From contig JACKIN010000005.1 in assembly GCA_020638495.1 (NCBI GenBank), positions 240,001 to 298,861 on the forward strand: DNA of 58,861 nt. Direction: 5' to 3'. Both the position numbers and the translations under genes were made by a program. Shown here piece by piece: positions 35,720-44,178 of this stretch. The notes under the pieces were generated by a model that ran no database searches, was not told the origin of the DNA, and was given only the letters and a program-made list of their open reading frames with translations. The first letter of the stretch is position 1; each line of letters starts with the position of its first letter. The stretch is from Geminicoccaceae bacterium (lineage in GTDB: Bacteria > Pseudomonadota > Alphaproteobacteria > Geminicoccales > Geminicoccaceae).

Positions 35720-36194
35720 GCCGCAGCTCCTCGAGATCGAGACCGCTCAAATCGACGCGCCGCACCTCATTTGTCTTCACATAACGACCCCGGCCATGGG
35801 TCGGCCGGTCGGTTGCTTCGTCGAAGCGACCCACCCCGTAGCCCTTGGGCAGAGGTGCCGCATTATAGGCGAAGCCGAGAGCCCGGATCGCCTCCTGGAC
35901 GAACGGGCTCTCGTAGTAGGTGAGGTAGGCGATCTTGCGCACGGCACCGAAGAGCGCGGGCTCCGCCCGCTCGAAGGCTCGCACCATATCGGGGCCGGCC
36001 TCGCCCGCCTCGGCCAGCCCGGCGAGACCGGTGATCACCCGCTCCAGCCCGGCGGCACCCGAGGTCTCGAGTAGCCGCTCCGCGAGCTTGCCCTGCACGC
36101 CGGCCTCGGCACCACTGGGAAAATCGCCGTCGCCCGGCAGGAGCACAGCCACCAGCGCCTCGACGAGCCTGGCGCGTTCGCGTGGCCCGCTCAT
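35709..36194 (-). CDS. Gluconate 2-dehydrogenase subunit 3 family protein
   Basis: 161 residues of the small chaperone-like subunit family. Typical parts are LVEALVAVLLPGDGDFPSG near the N-terminus and the YYESPFVQEAIRALGFAYNAAPLPKGYGVGRFDEAT block. In well-known complexes this subunit carries the Tat signal for the flavin subunit, but here the N-terminus (MSGPRERARLVEAL) has no signal peptide. It overlaps the Gfo/Idh gene by 4 nt upstream and the GMC gene by 11 nt downstream, so all three are translated together. Confidence 0.82.
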   Translation of the reverse strand: MSGPRERARLVEALVAVLLPGDGDFPSGAEAGVQGKLAERLLETSGAAGLERVITGLAGLAEAGEAGPDMVRAFERAEPALFGAVRKIAYLTYYESPFVQEAIRALGFAYNAAPLPKGYGVGRFDEATDRPTHGRGRYVKTNEVRRVDLSGLDLEELRHGH

Positions 36195-37210
36195 GCAGCC
36201 AGGACCTCGTCCATGCGCACCGGCCGCCCTGCCTCGAGCGAGCGCAGGGTCGCCTGGATCATCGCGGTCGCCATCAGCCCGTCATGGCCGGTGGCCGCGG
36301 GCTCCTTGTCCTCCAGCACGCAGTCGGCGAAGTGGCGGATCGATTCGTAGAAATGGGCGAAGGGCTTGCCGTAGCGGGTGATGGCATGGCTCGAGAAGGG
36401 ATATTTGTAGCGGTCGCTGGAGATGGCGATCCCGGGCGTGCTGTCGAGCTCGATCCGGCCCTTGCTGCCGTGCAGCGTGAACTTGTTGTCGACCACGGTG
36501 GGATAGCTATCCGGGATGATCCAGGCGGTCTCGAAGGTGACGAAGCTGCGCTCGAACTGGAACAATGCCTGGATCGCGTCATAGGCGTCGATGCCCATGC
36601 CCTTGAGCACGCGCCTGCTGCCGCGGGCGAAGACCTCGACCGGCTCCTCGTCGAGGATCCAGCGGGTGACGTCCATGGTATGGGGAAAGAGGAACCATTC
36701 GGGCCCGGACGCGCTGCCCCAGCTCAGCATCTCGGTCGGCACATGGATCGTGTCGGAGAGGCGGGCGTAGCCCATGACACCCTCGCCGAGCTCGCCCGAC
36801 TCCATGAAGTGCTTCGCACCCATGTAATGCGGGTGCCAGCGTAGCTGGAAATCGACCATGAGCTTGACACCCTTGGCCTCGGCGGCGGCGATGATCTCGT
36901 GGCCCTCGGCGAGATCGATGGTGAACGGCTTCTCGACCAGGATGTGCTTGCCGGCCTCGATCATGGCGAGGCAGGGGCCCTTGTGGGCATGGTCCGGCGT
37001 GGCGATGCTCACCGCCTCGACATCGCTCGACGCGATCTCCTCGATCCGGTCGGTCCAGCCGCAGCCGACCTTTTCCGCCAGCCGCCTCGCCCGATCCCCG
37101 TCGAGATCGCAGATGTATTGAAGATCCACGATCGGATAGGTCGAGAAGGCCATGGCATGGTTCTCGCCCCATGTGCCGGCGCCGATAACCGCCATCTTGA
37201 CCCTGCGCAT
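36191..37210 (-). CDS. Gfo/Idh/MocA family NAD(P)-dependent oxidoreductase
   Basis: 339 residues. The Rossmann motif is VIGAGTWGENHAMAFS, the conserved catalytic-lysine segment is EKPFTIDLAEG, and the C-terminal domain holds WFLFPHTMDVTRW. The ATG at 37210 is preferred because AAGGAAAA precedes it; a GTG at 37243 is also in frame. Such enzymes oxidise or reduce sugars, inositols and their derivatives. The gene follows the ABC ATPase by 39 bp and precedes the flavin dehydrogenase pair, so this operon should import and then oxidise a sugar-like compound in two steps. Confidence 0.92.
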   Translation of the reverse strand: MRRVKMAVIGAGTWGENHAMAFSTYPIVDLQYICDLDGDRARRLAEKVGCGWTDRIEEIASSDVEAVSIATPDHAHKGPCLAMIEAGKHILVEKPFTIDLAEGHEIIAAAEAKGVKLMVDFQLRWHPHYMGAKHFMESGELGEGVMGYARLSDTIHVPTEMLSWGSASGPEWFLFPHTMDVTRWILDEEPVEVFARGSRRVLKGMGIDAYDAIQALFQFERSFVTFETAWIIPDSYPTVVDNKFTLHGSKGRIELDSTPGIAISSDRYKYPFSSHAITRYGKPFAHFYESIRHFADCVLEDKEPAATGHDGLMATAMIQATLRSLEAGRPVRMDEVLAA

Positions 37211-37249
37211 CGTCTTTTCCTTCGCTGATGTGGCGTCCGCCACCCTCGT

Positions 37250-38344
37250 CTAGAGTCGCTGCTCCGTCGCCTGATCGAAGAGGCGAACGCGGCTGTCGGC
37301 GAAGCCGAGGGGCACCACCTCGCCGACCACCGGTGCCGTGTCCGGGTCGCAGGCCGCCTTGACCACCCGGCCCTCGACGTCGACGTCGAGGAACGTGACA
37401 GGCCCCACCGGCTCCACCAGGAAGACCCGTCCCTCGATCGTCTGCTCGCGCGCGCTGCCCCCGACCAGAAGATCGCTCGGGCGGATGCCCAAGAGCGCCT
37501 TTTTCGGCCGGTCGAGGCTCTTCAGCGACGCCTCGCTTACGCTCCCCAGCGCCAGCCGCAGCGTCCGCTCGGCGAAGCGGCAGAGGAGTGTGTTGCCTTC
37601 GCGCACCAGCTCGACATCGAGGAAGTTCATCGCCGGCGAGCCAATGAAGGAGGCGACGAAGAGATTGACCGGCTCGCGATAGACCTCCATCGGCGGGCCG
37701 ATCTGCTGCAGGAGCCCGTCGCGCATCACCGCCATCCGGTCGGAGAGCACCATCGCCTCCTCCTGGTCATGGGTGACGAAGACCGTGGTGACACCGAGCT
37801 CGCGCTGCAGCCGCTTGATCTCGGTCCGGGTGCGCAGGCGCAGCCCGGCGTCCAGATTCGAGAGCGGCTCGTCCATCAAGAGCACCGCCGGATCGCGAAC
37901 GACCGCCCGCCCCACGGCCACGCGCTGGCGCTGGCCGCCGCTGAGCTCGGCCGGCCGGCGGTCGAGGTAGGAGCCGAGATCGAGCATGCCGGCCGCCTTC
38001 TCGACCTGCTGCGTGATCGCGGCCGGATCGACCTTCTGCTGCTTGAGGCCGAAGCTGATATTGTCGCGCACGTCCATGTGCGGGTAGAGCGCGTAGTCCT
38101 GGAAGACCATGGCCACATTGCGCTGGTGCGGCTCGAGCTCGGTGACGTCCCGATCGTCGAAGCGGATGGTCCCCTCGGACAGTCGCTCGAGCCCGGCGAT
38201 GCAGGAGAGTGCGGTGCTCTTGCCGCAGCCCGACGGTCCGAGCAGGGTCAGAAGCTCGCCATCGGCGATCTCGAGCGCCAGCCCGTTCACGGCACGGACC
38301 GCGCCGTAGTCCTTGCTCATGCGGTCGATGGTCACCCTGGCCAC
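37250..38344 (-). CDS. ABC importer ATPase, MalK/UgpC type
   Basis: 364 residues. The ATPase domain has Walker A GPSGCGKSTAL, the ELSGGQRQRVAVGRAVVRDP signature with Walker B LLMDEPLSNLD, and the H-loop FVTHDQEEA. The C-terminal 120 residues form the regulatory OB-fold typical of sugar importers. It starts with GTG at 38344 behind AGGAG. It energises the fused permease encoded 9 bp upstream. It might also serve the importer at 50.5-53.5 kb, which has no ATPase gene; MalK-type ATPases are known to be shared. Confidence 0.95.
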   Translation of the reverse strand: MARVTIDRMSKDYGAVRAVNGLALEIADGELLTLLGPSGCGKSTALSCIAGLERLSEGTIRFDDRDVTELEPHQRNVAMVFQDYALYPHMDVRDNISFGLKQQKVDPAAITQQVEKAAGMLDLGSYLDRRPAELSGGQRQRVAVGRAVVRDPAVLLMDEPLSNLDAGLRLRTRTEIKRLQRELGVTTVFVTHDQEEAMVLSDRMAVMRDGLLQQIGPPMEVYREPVNLFVASFIGSPAMNFLDVELVREGNTLLCRFAERTLRLALGSVSEASLKSLDRPKKALLGIRPSDLLVGGSAREQTIEGRVFLVEPVGPVTFLDVDVEGRVVKAACDPDTAPVVGEVVPLGFADSRVRLFDQATEQRL

Positions 38345-38353
38345 GGCATACTC

Positions 38354-40288
38354 CTAACCTTTGAGTGAGCCGGAGAGCATGCCGCTCACCAGATGGCGCT
38401 GGAAGACGAGGGCCAGCAGCACGGGTGGCAGGATCGCCAGCACGCTGGCCGCGAACATCGGCCCGTAGTCGTAGAAGCGAAGCTGGACGAGGAAGCCCGA
38501 GATGATCACCGGGATGGTCTGCGATTGCGGCGTGCTGGTCAGGATCAGCGCGAAGATGAACTCGTTCCAGCTCACCAGGAAGCAGAAGATGCCGGCCGCC
38601 ACCAGGCCCGGCTTCGCCACCGGCAGGATGATCTTGATGATGGCCTCAAGGCGCGTGCAGCCGTCGACCAGGGCGGCCCGCTCGAGATTGGGCGGCAGGC
38701 CCTCGAAGTAGCCCTTCATGATCCAGGTCGAGAGCGGCAGGATCAGGCTGCAATAGGCGATCACCAGCGCGGTTCGGGTGTCGATCAGGTCGGCCATGCG
38801 AAAGATGATGAAGAAGGGCAGGATAAGCGCCAGGCTCGGCGTCATCCGCGTCATCATCAAGGCCCAGAGCGAGCCGGTCATGAACTTGCCCCGGCCGTGC
38901 CGCGCATAGGCATAGCCGGCGAGCGAGCCAATCACGACATTGATGGCGGTCACGAATGAGGCGACGACGAAGCTGTTCCAGATCGAGAGCGGCACGCGTG
39001 TCGCCTGCACGCTCGACTGGCCATCGACGGCGCCGCCGGGGAAGAGCACGTAGCGGAAGTTCTCGAGGGTCAGCGTCTCTGGAATCACGGTCGGCGGCGT
39101 GCGCACCAGGTCGACGGAGGGCGACAGGCTCATGATGACGAGCCAGAGAAACGGTCCGGCCGACCAGGCGAAGATCAGGAGGACGCCCGTGCCGAGCCCG
39201 AGCCGGAAGAGCAGCCTGCGCAGCCGGGCGCCGGGCCAGCCGGCGCCCAGCACACGCCCGGTGAGCCGCGCCCGCGCCGCCTGGACCCGGCTTTCGACCC
39301 GCAGGACCAGCTCGTGGCCGAGCCCCCGCGGCTTCGCCTCGACATCTGACCCTGCAGGCGGACGCCGGGTCCTCGGAAAGAAGAGCCTGAGATAAAGCCA
39401 GGCGAGCCCCAGGCAGAGGATGGTCAGCACGTAGAGGATGGCCGCCCCCTCGCCGAAGCGGAAGAACTGGAAGGCGTAGGCGTAGCCCATCCACGAGAAC
39501 ACCGTGGTGGCGCTGCCCGGCCCGCCCTTGGTGATGGTCCAGAAGAGATCGAACGCCATGATCGAGTTGATGGTCGTCAGGATCAGAACCAAAAGCAGCA
39601 TCGGCCGCAGCCAGGGCAGAGTGATCCTGAAAAAGCGCACCAAGGGTCCGGCACCATCGATCCGGGCGGCACGGTGGAGGTTCTCCGGCATCGACTGCAG
39701 GCCAGCGAGTATCAGCAGCGAGGCCAGGGGCGCCTGGTTCCAGATGTGGACGAGGGCCACGAGATTGAGCGCCGCCCAGCCGTTGGCTAGCCAGGCGATC
39801 GGCTTTTCGACGAGGCCGAGGTCGGTGAGGATGCCGTTGAACGTGCCGTAATTGCCGTTCAGCATCCAGCCCCACAGGATGCCGACGGCGACCGGCGACA
39901 TGGCCCAGGGAATCAGCACGAAGCTGCGCAGGACGCCGCGGCCCCAGAAGCGCTGGTTGAGCACCAGCGCCATGGCCATGCCGAGCGCCAGGCCGCCGCT
40001 GACGGTGACCACCGCGAAATAGAGCGTGCGCCCCATGGCGTAGAGGAAATCCGGCTGGGGCAGGATCTCGAGGTAGTTCTGCAGCCCGACGAAGATCCAT
40101 TGCTGGGTCAGCATGTTGATGCGATGCAGGCTGAGCGCCAAGCTGTAGACCAGCGGAATGCCGATGACGACGAAGACGATGACCAGCGTTGGCAGCGTCA
40201 TCAGGACCGGCAGGCGCAGCGATTCGACGCTGCTCCGCCGCGTTGGGTGCCGCTGGTCGGCGGCCTTCTCGATCGTGGCTGAGCTCAT
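38354..40288 (-). CDS. Fused double permease of a sugar-type ABC importer
   Basis: 644 residues holding two complete binding-protein-dependent permease domains that are normally separate proteins. The first (about 25-310) has the EAA-like loop ENLHRAARIDGAGPLVRFF; the second (about 365-644) has PNLERAALVDGCTRLEAIIKI and ends FQRHLVSGMLSGSLKG like MalG-type subunits. A linker of about 55 charged residues joins them. About 12 transmembrane helices are expected. The reading frame is continuous through the junction. It lies 9 bp before the ATPase gene and 81 bp after the binding-protein gene. The stoichiometry is thereby fixed at one of each half per transporter. Confidence 0.94.
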   Translation of the reverse strand: MSSATIEKAADQRHPTRRSSVESLRLPVLMTLPTLVIVFVVIGIPLVYSLALSLHRINMLTQQWIFVGLQNYLEILPQPDFLYAMGRTLYFAVVTVSGGLALGMAMALVLNQRFWGRGVLRSFVLIPWAMSPVAVGILWGWMLNGNYGTFNGILTDLGLVEKPIAWLANGWAALNLVALVHIWNQAPLASLLILAGLQSMPENLHRAARIDGAGPLVRFFRITLPWLRPMLLLVLILTTINSIMAFDLFWTITKGGPGSATTVFSWMGYAYAFQFFRFGEGAAILYVLTILCLGLAWLYLRLFFPRTRRPPAGSDVEAKPRGLGHELVLRVESRVQAARARLTGRVLGAGWPGARLRRLLFRLGLGTGVLLIFAWSAGPFLWLVIMSLSPSVDLVRTPPTVIPETLTLENFRYVLFPGGAVDGQSSVQATRVPLSIWNSFVVASFVTAINVVIGSLAGYAYARHGRGKFMTGSLWALMMTRMTPSLALILPFFIIFRMADLIDTRTALVIAYCSLILPLSTWIMKGYFEGLPPNLERAALVDGCTRLEAIIKIILPVAKPGLVAAGIFCFLVSWNEFIFALILTSTPQSQTIPVIISGFLVQLRFYDYGPMFAASVLAILPPVLLALVFQRHLVSGMLSGSLKG

Positions 40289-40330
40289 GGGCGCTCGCGG
40301 AAGAGGGCTTCGAACTGGCTGAGAGCTCGC

Positions 40331-40359
40331 CGGCCCCGCCCGGGCTTCGGACGGGGCCG
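40331..40359 (-). promoter_or_regulatory. Intercistronic hairpin between binding protein and permease
   Basis: CGGCCCCG (40331-40338) pairs with CGGGGCCG (40352-40359) around a 13-nt loop in the 81-bp gap after the binding-protein gene. Such stems commonly protect the upstream mRNA or partly stop transcription, giving more binding protein than permease. There is no T tract. Confidence 0.5.
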
Positions 40360-40369
40360 CGGTCGGCGA

Positions 40370-41704
40370 CTATTGCGGGTAGAGCTGCTTCAGCTCGACT
40401 GCCTTGTCATGCAGCTTGTCGACCAGCTCGTCGGTCTCCTGGGCACCCCGGATGTAGTCCTGCACCTCGCCCATCATGTACCAGTCCCACTCCGGGAACC
40501 ACATGGTCTTGGCGACATCGCGAGTCGTCGCCGTCTCCTGCTGGATGGCCGCCACCTCCATGTTCTTCCACTTGCCGAAGGCGGCCTGCACCTCGGGCGA
40601 TTCGATCACCTCCTTGTGCGGCGTGCCGAGGCCGAACTCGAGGGCCCAGCGGGTGGCAACATGGTACTTGCCGTCCTTCGCCTTGCCGCCGAAGAACTGC
40701 TGGAGGTTCCAGACCCGCTCGAGATCGACCGGGTTCTTGCCCATCAGGTAGAGCGCCGTCCAGATGAAGGTCGAGCGGGTCTGGCCCGGCATGACGGCGT
40801 TGATGCAGTCGCCGGCGAACTGCGACAGCGCCGGGTCGTTGAACACCTTCTGGTCGTACTCGTGCACTACCATGAAGCTGTGGTTGCCGGTGGCGAAGGC
40901 CGGCACACCCTCCTGATCGAGGGTGAAAATGTCGGCCGGCACCAGCTCCTCATCGTACATCGTCCGATGCATCTCCAGGACGCCGCGGAAGGCATCGTCG
41001 AACACCGGATCGAAGTTGGCGTCGAAGACCGGCGCGCCCTCGGAGTACCAGATCGAGAAGAGACTCCAGCTCAGGCTCGCCCAGGCCCGTTGCCAGGCGC
41101 TCATGTAGGGATATTCGGCGACACCATCCGCCTTGAGCTTGCGGCATTGCTCGAGGAGCTCGGGCCAAGTCGCCGGCGGCTCAAGCTTCGCGGCGTCGAG
41201 GTGCCGCTGGTTGCAGACGAAGGAATTAAAGCCGGTGTAGTAGGGCAAGCCACCGAGCTTGCCGTCCGGCAGGGTCATATTGTGGACATTGATGTCGAAC
41301 ATGCCGGCCTTGATCTCAGGCACGCCCGGCAGGTCCTCGATGTCGCGCACCCAGTTGGCGCGCCACCAGCGCACCAGCCGGTCCTCCTCGGCATACATCA
41401 TGTCGATCTTCTGGCCGCCGATCAGCTTGGTCTCGACGACCGCGTGATACTCGCCGGGCACGAGCTCGTAGTTGACGTTCTCGCCATAGAGCTCACGGAA
41501 GATGTTGACGTTCTCCTCGACGATCTGCGGGTTGTACTGCCAGCCGACAAAGCTCAGGGGTGGATCGGCCTGGGCCAGCGCCCGGCGCGAGAGGCCGGGC
41601 AACGCCACTGCCGCGGCTCCGGCGAGACCGCCGTGGAGCACCTGGCGGCGCCGCATCAGATAGGACCTCAGCCGTCGCTGCTTCGCCTGGAAATCGTCGT
41701 GCAT
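40370..41704 (-). CDS. ABC importer substrate-binding protein (extracellular solute-binding family 1)
   Basis: 444 residues. A Tat-like signal peptide follows MRRRQVLHGGLAGAAAVALPG and is cleaved near RRALAQA. The mature part resembles family 1 sugar-binding proteins (LGGLPYYTGFNSFVCNQRHLD, TWPELLEQCRKLKADG). The ATG at 41704 follows GGAAGGAAA. It is the first gene of a six-gene operon with the fused permease, ATPase, Gfo/Idh enzyme, subunit-3 protein and GMC oxidoreductase. A sugar, polyol or related compound is the likely substrate. The promoter region is shared with a divergent catabolic operon. Confidence 0.92.
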   Translation of the reverse strand: MHDDFQAKQRRLRSYLMRRRQVLHGGLAGAAAVALPGLSRRALAQADPPLSFVGWQYNPQIVEENVNIFRELYGENVNYELVPGEYHAVVETKLIGGQKIDMMYAEEDRLVRWWRANWVRDIEDLPGVPEIKAGMFDINVHNMTLPDGKLGGLPYYTGFNSFVCNQRHLDAAKLEPPATWPELLEQCRKLKADGVAEYPYMSAWQRAWASLSWSLFSIWYSEGAPVFDANFDPVFDDAFRGVLEMHRTMYDEELVPADIFTLDQEGVPAFATGNHSFMVVHEYDQKVFNDPALSQFAGDCINAVMPGQTRSTFIWTALYLMGKNPVDLERVWNLQQFFGGKAKDGKYHVATRWALEFGLGTPHKEVIESPEVQAAFGKWKNMEVAAIQQETATTRDVAKTMWFPEWDWYMMGEVQDYIRGAQETDELVDKLHDKAVELKQLYPQ

Positions 41705-41779
41705 GCCGCTTTCCTTCCCCGGTTTCTTGCGTTTCACGCCTGCTGGCACAGCGATCGCGATGGCTGCGACCGCTGCGAA

Positions 41780-41834
41780 ACCTGTTTTCTCTTGCTGTTT
41801 CGTATCGTAAACAGGTCATGCTTATTGGAAACAG
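41780..41834. promoter_or_regulatory. Divergent promoter region with repeated TGTTT/AAACA inverted repeats
   Basis: The 180-bp gap between the binding-protein gene and the amidohydrolase gene holds CTGTTT-N8-AAACAG (41795-41814). An outer half ACCTGTTT at 41780-41787 pairs with AAACAGGT (41809-41816), and a further half GGAAACAG lies at 41827-41834. This AT-rich stretch stands out from its surroundings. It is a natural operator for the cupin-XRE regulator encoded two genes downstream. Confidence 0.5.
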
Positions 41835-41884
41835 AAAAATGTGCGCGGCCACGCGGTGAGTGGGCGCCCGCGGGAGCCTCGTCC

Positions 41885-43033
41885 TTGTTCGATCTGATCC
41901 TCAAAGGTGGCCACGTCCTCGATCCGGGCCAGAACGTCGATCGGCGCGCCGATGTCGCCTTCGCCAAGGGGCGGGTCGCCGCCCTCGACGACGACATTCC
42001 GGCCGAGCGCGCCCAGAACGTCGTCGACGTGACCGACCGCCTCGTCACGCCCGGGCTGATCGACCTGCACACCCACGTCTACTGGGGTGGCACCTCACTG
42101 GGCGTGAATGCCGACAAGCTCGCCCGGCGCAGCGGCACCACCACGTTCGTGGATGCCGGCAGCGCCGGGCCCGGCAATTTCCCGGGCTTTCGCCACCACG
42201 TCATCGAGCGCTCTAGGGTCCGCATCCTGGCCTACATGAACATCTCCTTCGCCGGCATCTTCGCGTTCTCGAAGAACGTCATGGTGGGCGAGAACCTCGA
42301 CATCCGCCTCTGCAACCCGCGCGAGGTGGTGGCCGTCGCCCGGGAGCACCTCGAGCACCTCGTCGGCGTCAAGGTCCGGGTCGGCCAGGTCACCAGCGGC
42401 AGTAACGGCGCCGGTCCCTTCAACGCCGCCCTCGATGCCGCCGACAAGCTGCACATGCCGCTGATGACCCATCTCGACTACCCGCCGCCCGGCCGCCACG
42501 AGATCATCGAGCATCTGCGCAAGGGCGACGTCCTCACCCACTGCTTCAAGCCGTTCCCGAACGCGCCGATCGACGGCCACCGCCAGATCCGCGCCGACAT
42601 GCACAGCGCCCGCAAGCGCGGCGTCGTCTTCGATATCGGCCACGGGATGGGCTCGCTCGCCTTCGAGACGGCGACCGCCATGCTGGAGCAGGGCTTCCTC
42701 CCCGACGTCATCTCCAGCGACGTGCACACGCTCTGCATCCATGGGCCGGCCTACGATCTGTTGAGCACGCTGTCCAAGTTCCTGGCTCTCGGCATGCGCC
42801 TCGACGACGTGATCCGCACGGCCACCCTGCACCCGGCGGCCGCCATCGGCCGCAACGATCTCGGCAGCCTCGCGCCCGGTGCCATCGGCGACGCCTCCGT
42901 CCTCGAGCGGCGGCCCGGCCGCTATGTCCACACCGACAGCCTCGGCGAGACGATCACCGCCGACGAGCATCTGTTCTGCAGCGGCCTCGTCACCGCTGGA
43001 TCATGGTGGCCGAGCGAGGAGACGTGCGCATGA
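41885..43033 (+). CDS. Amidohydrolase/deacetylase family metallohydrolase
   Basis: 382 residues of the amidohydrolase superfamily. The metal-binding HxH is in GLIDLHTHVYWGG; other likely ligands are in GVKVRVGQ (lysine), MTHLDYPP, LTHCFKP and the aspartate of ISSDVHT. The C-terminus LHPAAAIGRNDLGSLAPGAIGDASV is typical of dihydroorotase-like deacetylases such as the EF0837/Atu3266 group. The TTG at 41885 is the likely start, with GGGAG upstream and FDLILKGGHVLDPG as the usual opening. It overlaps the next gene by 4 nt. With a D-amino-acid enzyme beside it, N-acyl-D-amino acids or acyl hydroxy acids are plausible substrates. Confidence 0.9.
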   Translation: MFDLILKGGHVLDPGQNVDRRADVAFAKGRVAALDDDIPAERAQNVVDVTDRLVTPGLIDLHTHVYWGGTSLGVNADKLARRSGTTTFVDAGSAGPGNFPGFRHHVIERSRVRILAYMNISFAGIFAFSKNVMVGENLDIRLCNPREVVAVAREHLEHLVGVKVRVGQVTSGSNGAGPFNAALDAADKLHMPLMTHLDYPPPGRHEIIEHLRKGDVLTHCFKPFPNAPIDGHRQIRADMHSARKRGVVFDIGHGMGSLAFETATAMLEQGFLPDVISSDVHTLCIHGPAYDLLSTLSKFLALGMRLDDVIRTATLHPAAAIGRNDLGSLAPGAIGDASVLERRPGRYVHTDSLGETITADEHLFCSGLVTAGSWWPSEETCA

Positions 43034-44178
43034 GCACGTCCAGGCCCAGCCCCAATGCCGCGCTCGTTGGCCAGCTCGGCTCCCGTCTCCTGCTCGACAC
43101 CCCGGCCCTGGTGCTCGACCTCGACGCGTTCGAGCTGAACCTGCGCACCGTGCATGGCCGGGCGAAGGAACGCAGGATAGCGCTTCGGCCGCATGCCAAG
43201 TCGCACAAATCGGCGGCTGTCGGCCGAGCCCAGCTGGCGGCCGGCGCCATCGGGCTCTGCTGCGCCAAGCTCGGCGAGGCCGAAGCGCTGGCCGCGGCCG
43301 GCCTCGACGGGTTCCTGATCACCGCACCGGTGACCAGCCGGCCGAAGGTTCAGCGCCTGATGGGCCTGAACGCCCGGCTCGCCGATCTCGCTGTCGTTGT
43401 CGACGATGTCGCCAATGTCGCCGAGCTGGCGGCAGCCACGGCCGAGGCCGGCAGGCAGTTGAAGCTCCTGATCGACGTCGATGTCGGCACGCACCGCATG
43501 GGCGTCACCAGTCCCGAAGCGGCGCTCGCGCTGGCCAAGGCGATCCGTGAAGCCGATGGACTCGAGCTCGTCGGCGTGCAGGGCTATGCCGGTCAGACCC
43601 AGGCGATCCCGAGCTACGCCGAGCGGCGGGCGGCGTCGGGCAAGGCGCTGGCCGCGCTTGCCGACGTACGCGACGCGCTGGTCGAGCAGGGCCATCCCTG
43701 CCCGATCGTCACCGGCAGCGGCACCGGCACGCACGACTTCGACCACGAGTTCGGCCTCTTCACCGACCTGCAGGTCGGCTCCTATGTCTTCTCCGACGTG
43801 ATCTACAATTCGATCGAGATCGGTGCTGGAGGAGATAGGCCGGTCCTGCCGGCGCTCTTCGTCGTGAGCCGTGTGATCAGCCGGCAGCATCGGGACTTCG
43901 CCACGATCGACGCGGGCTCGAAGAGCTTCTCGATGGACGGGCCGATGCCGGTCCTGTGGCAGGGGCCGACGCCGGGCTCCACCTATGGCCGGTTCGGCGA
44001 TCAGTTCGGCCGTCTCGACCTCACCGGTGCTGACAGGCCAGTGGAGCTCGGCGAGCTGACCACATGGATGGTGCCGCATTGTGATCCGACCATGAATCTC
44101 TACGACCACTATCACTGTGTGCGCGGCGATGATCTCGTCGATATCTGGGCGATCGAGGCGCGTGGCCGCACCGACTGA
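43030..44178 (+). CDS. D-threonine aldolase-like PLP enzyme (fold type III)
   Basis: 382 residues. The alanine-racemase-like barrel has the PLP lysine in RPHAKSHKS, GVQGYAGQTQ and GSGTGTHDF. The C-terminal domain carries PHCDPTMNLYDHYH. In characterised enzymes an H-x-D pair here binds the divalent metal of D-threonine aldolase, while D-serine dehydratase (DSD1) has H-x-C, so H-C-D favours the aldolase. It would cleave a D-3-hydroxy-amino acid to glycine and an aldehyde. The ATG overlaps the amidohydrolase stop, and the 3' end overlaps the regulator gene by 17 nt. Confidence 0.86.
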   Translation: MSTSRPSPNAALVGQLGSRLLLDTPALVLDLDAFELNLRTVHGRAKERRIALRPHAKSHKSAAVGRAQLAAGAIGLCCAKLGEAEALAAAGLDGFLITAPVTSRPKVQRLMGLNARLADLAVVVDDVANVAELAAATAEAGRQLKLLIDVDVGTHRMGVTSPEAALALAKAIREADGLELVGVQGYAGQTQAIPSYAERRAASGKALAALADVRDALVEQGHPCPIVTGSGTGTHDFDHEFGLFTDLQVGSYVFSDVIYNSIEIGAGGDRPVLPALFVVSRVISRQHRDFATIDAGSKSFSMDGPMPVLWQGPTPGSTYGRFGDQFGRLDLTGADRPVELGELTTWMVPHCDPTMNLYDHYHCVRGDDLVDIWAIEARGRTD

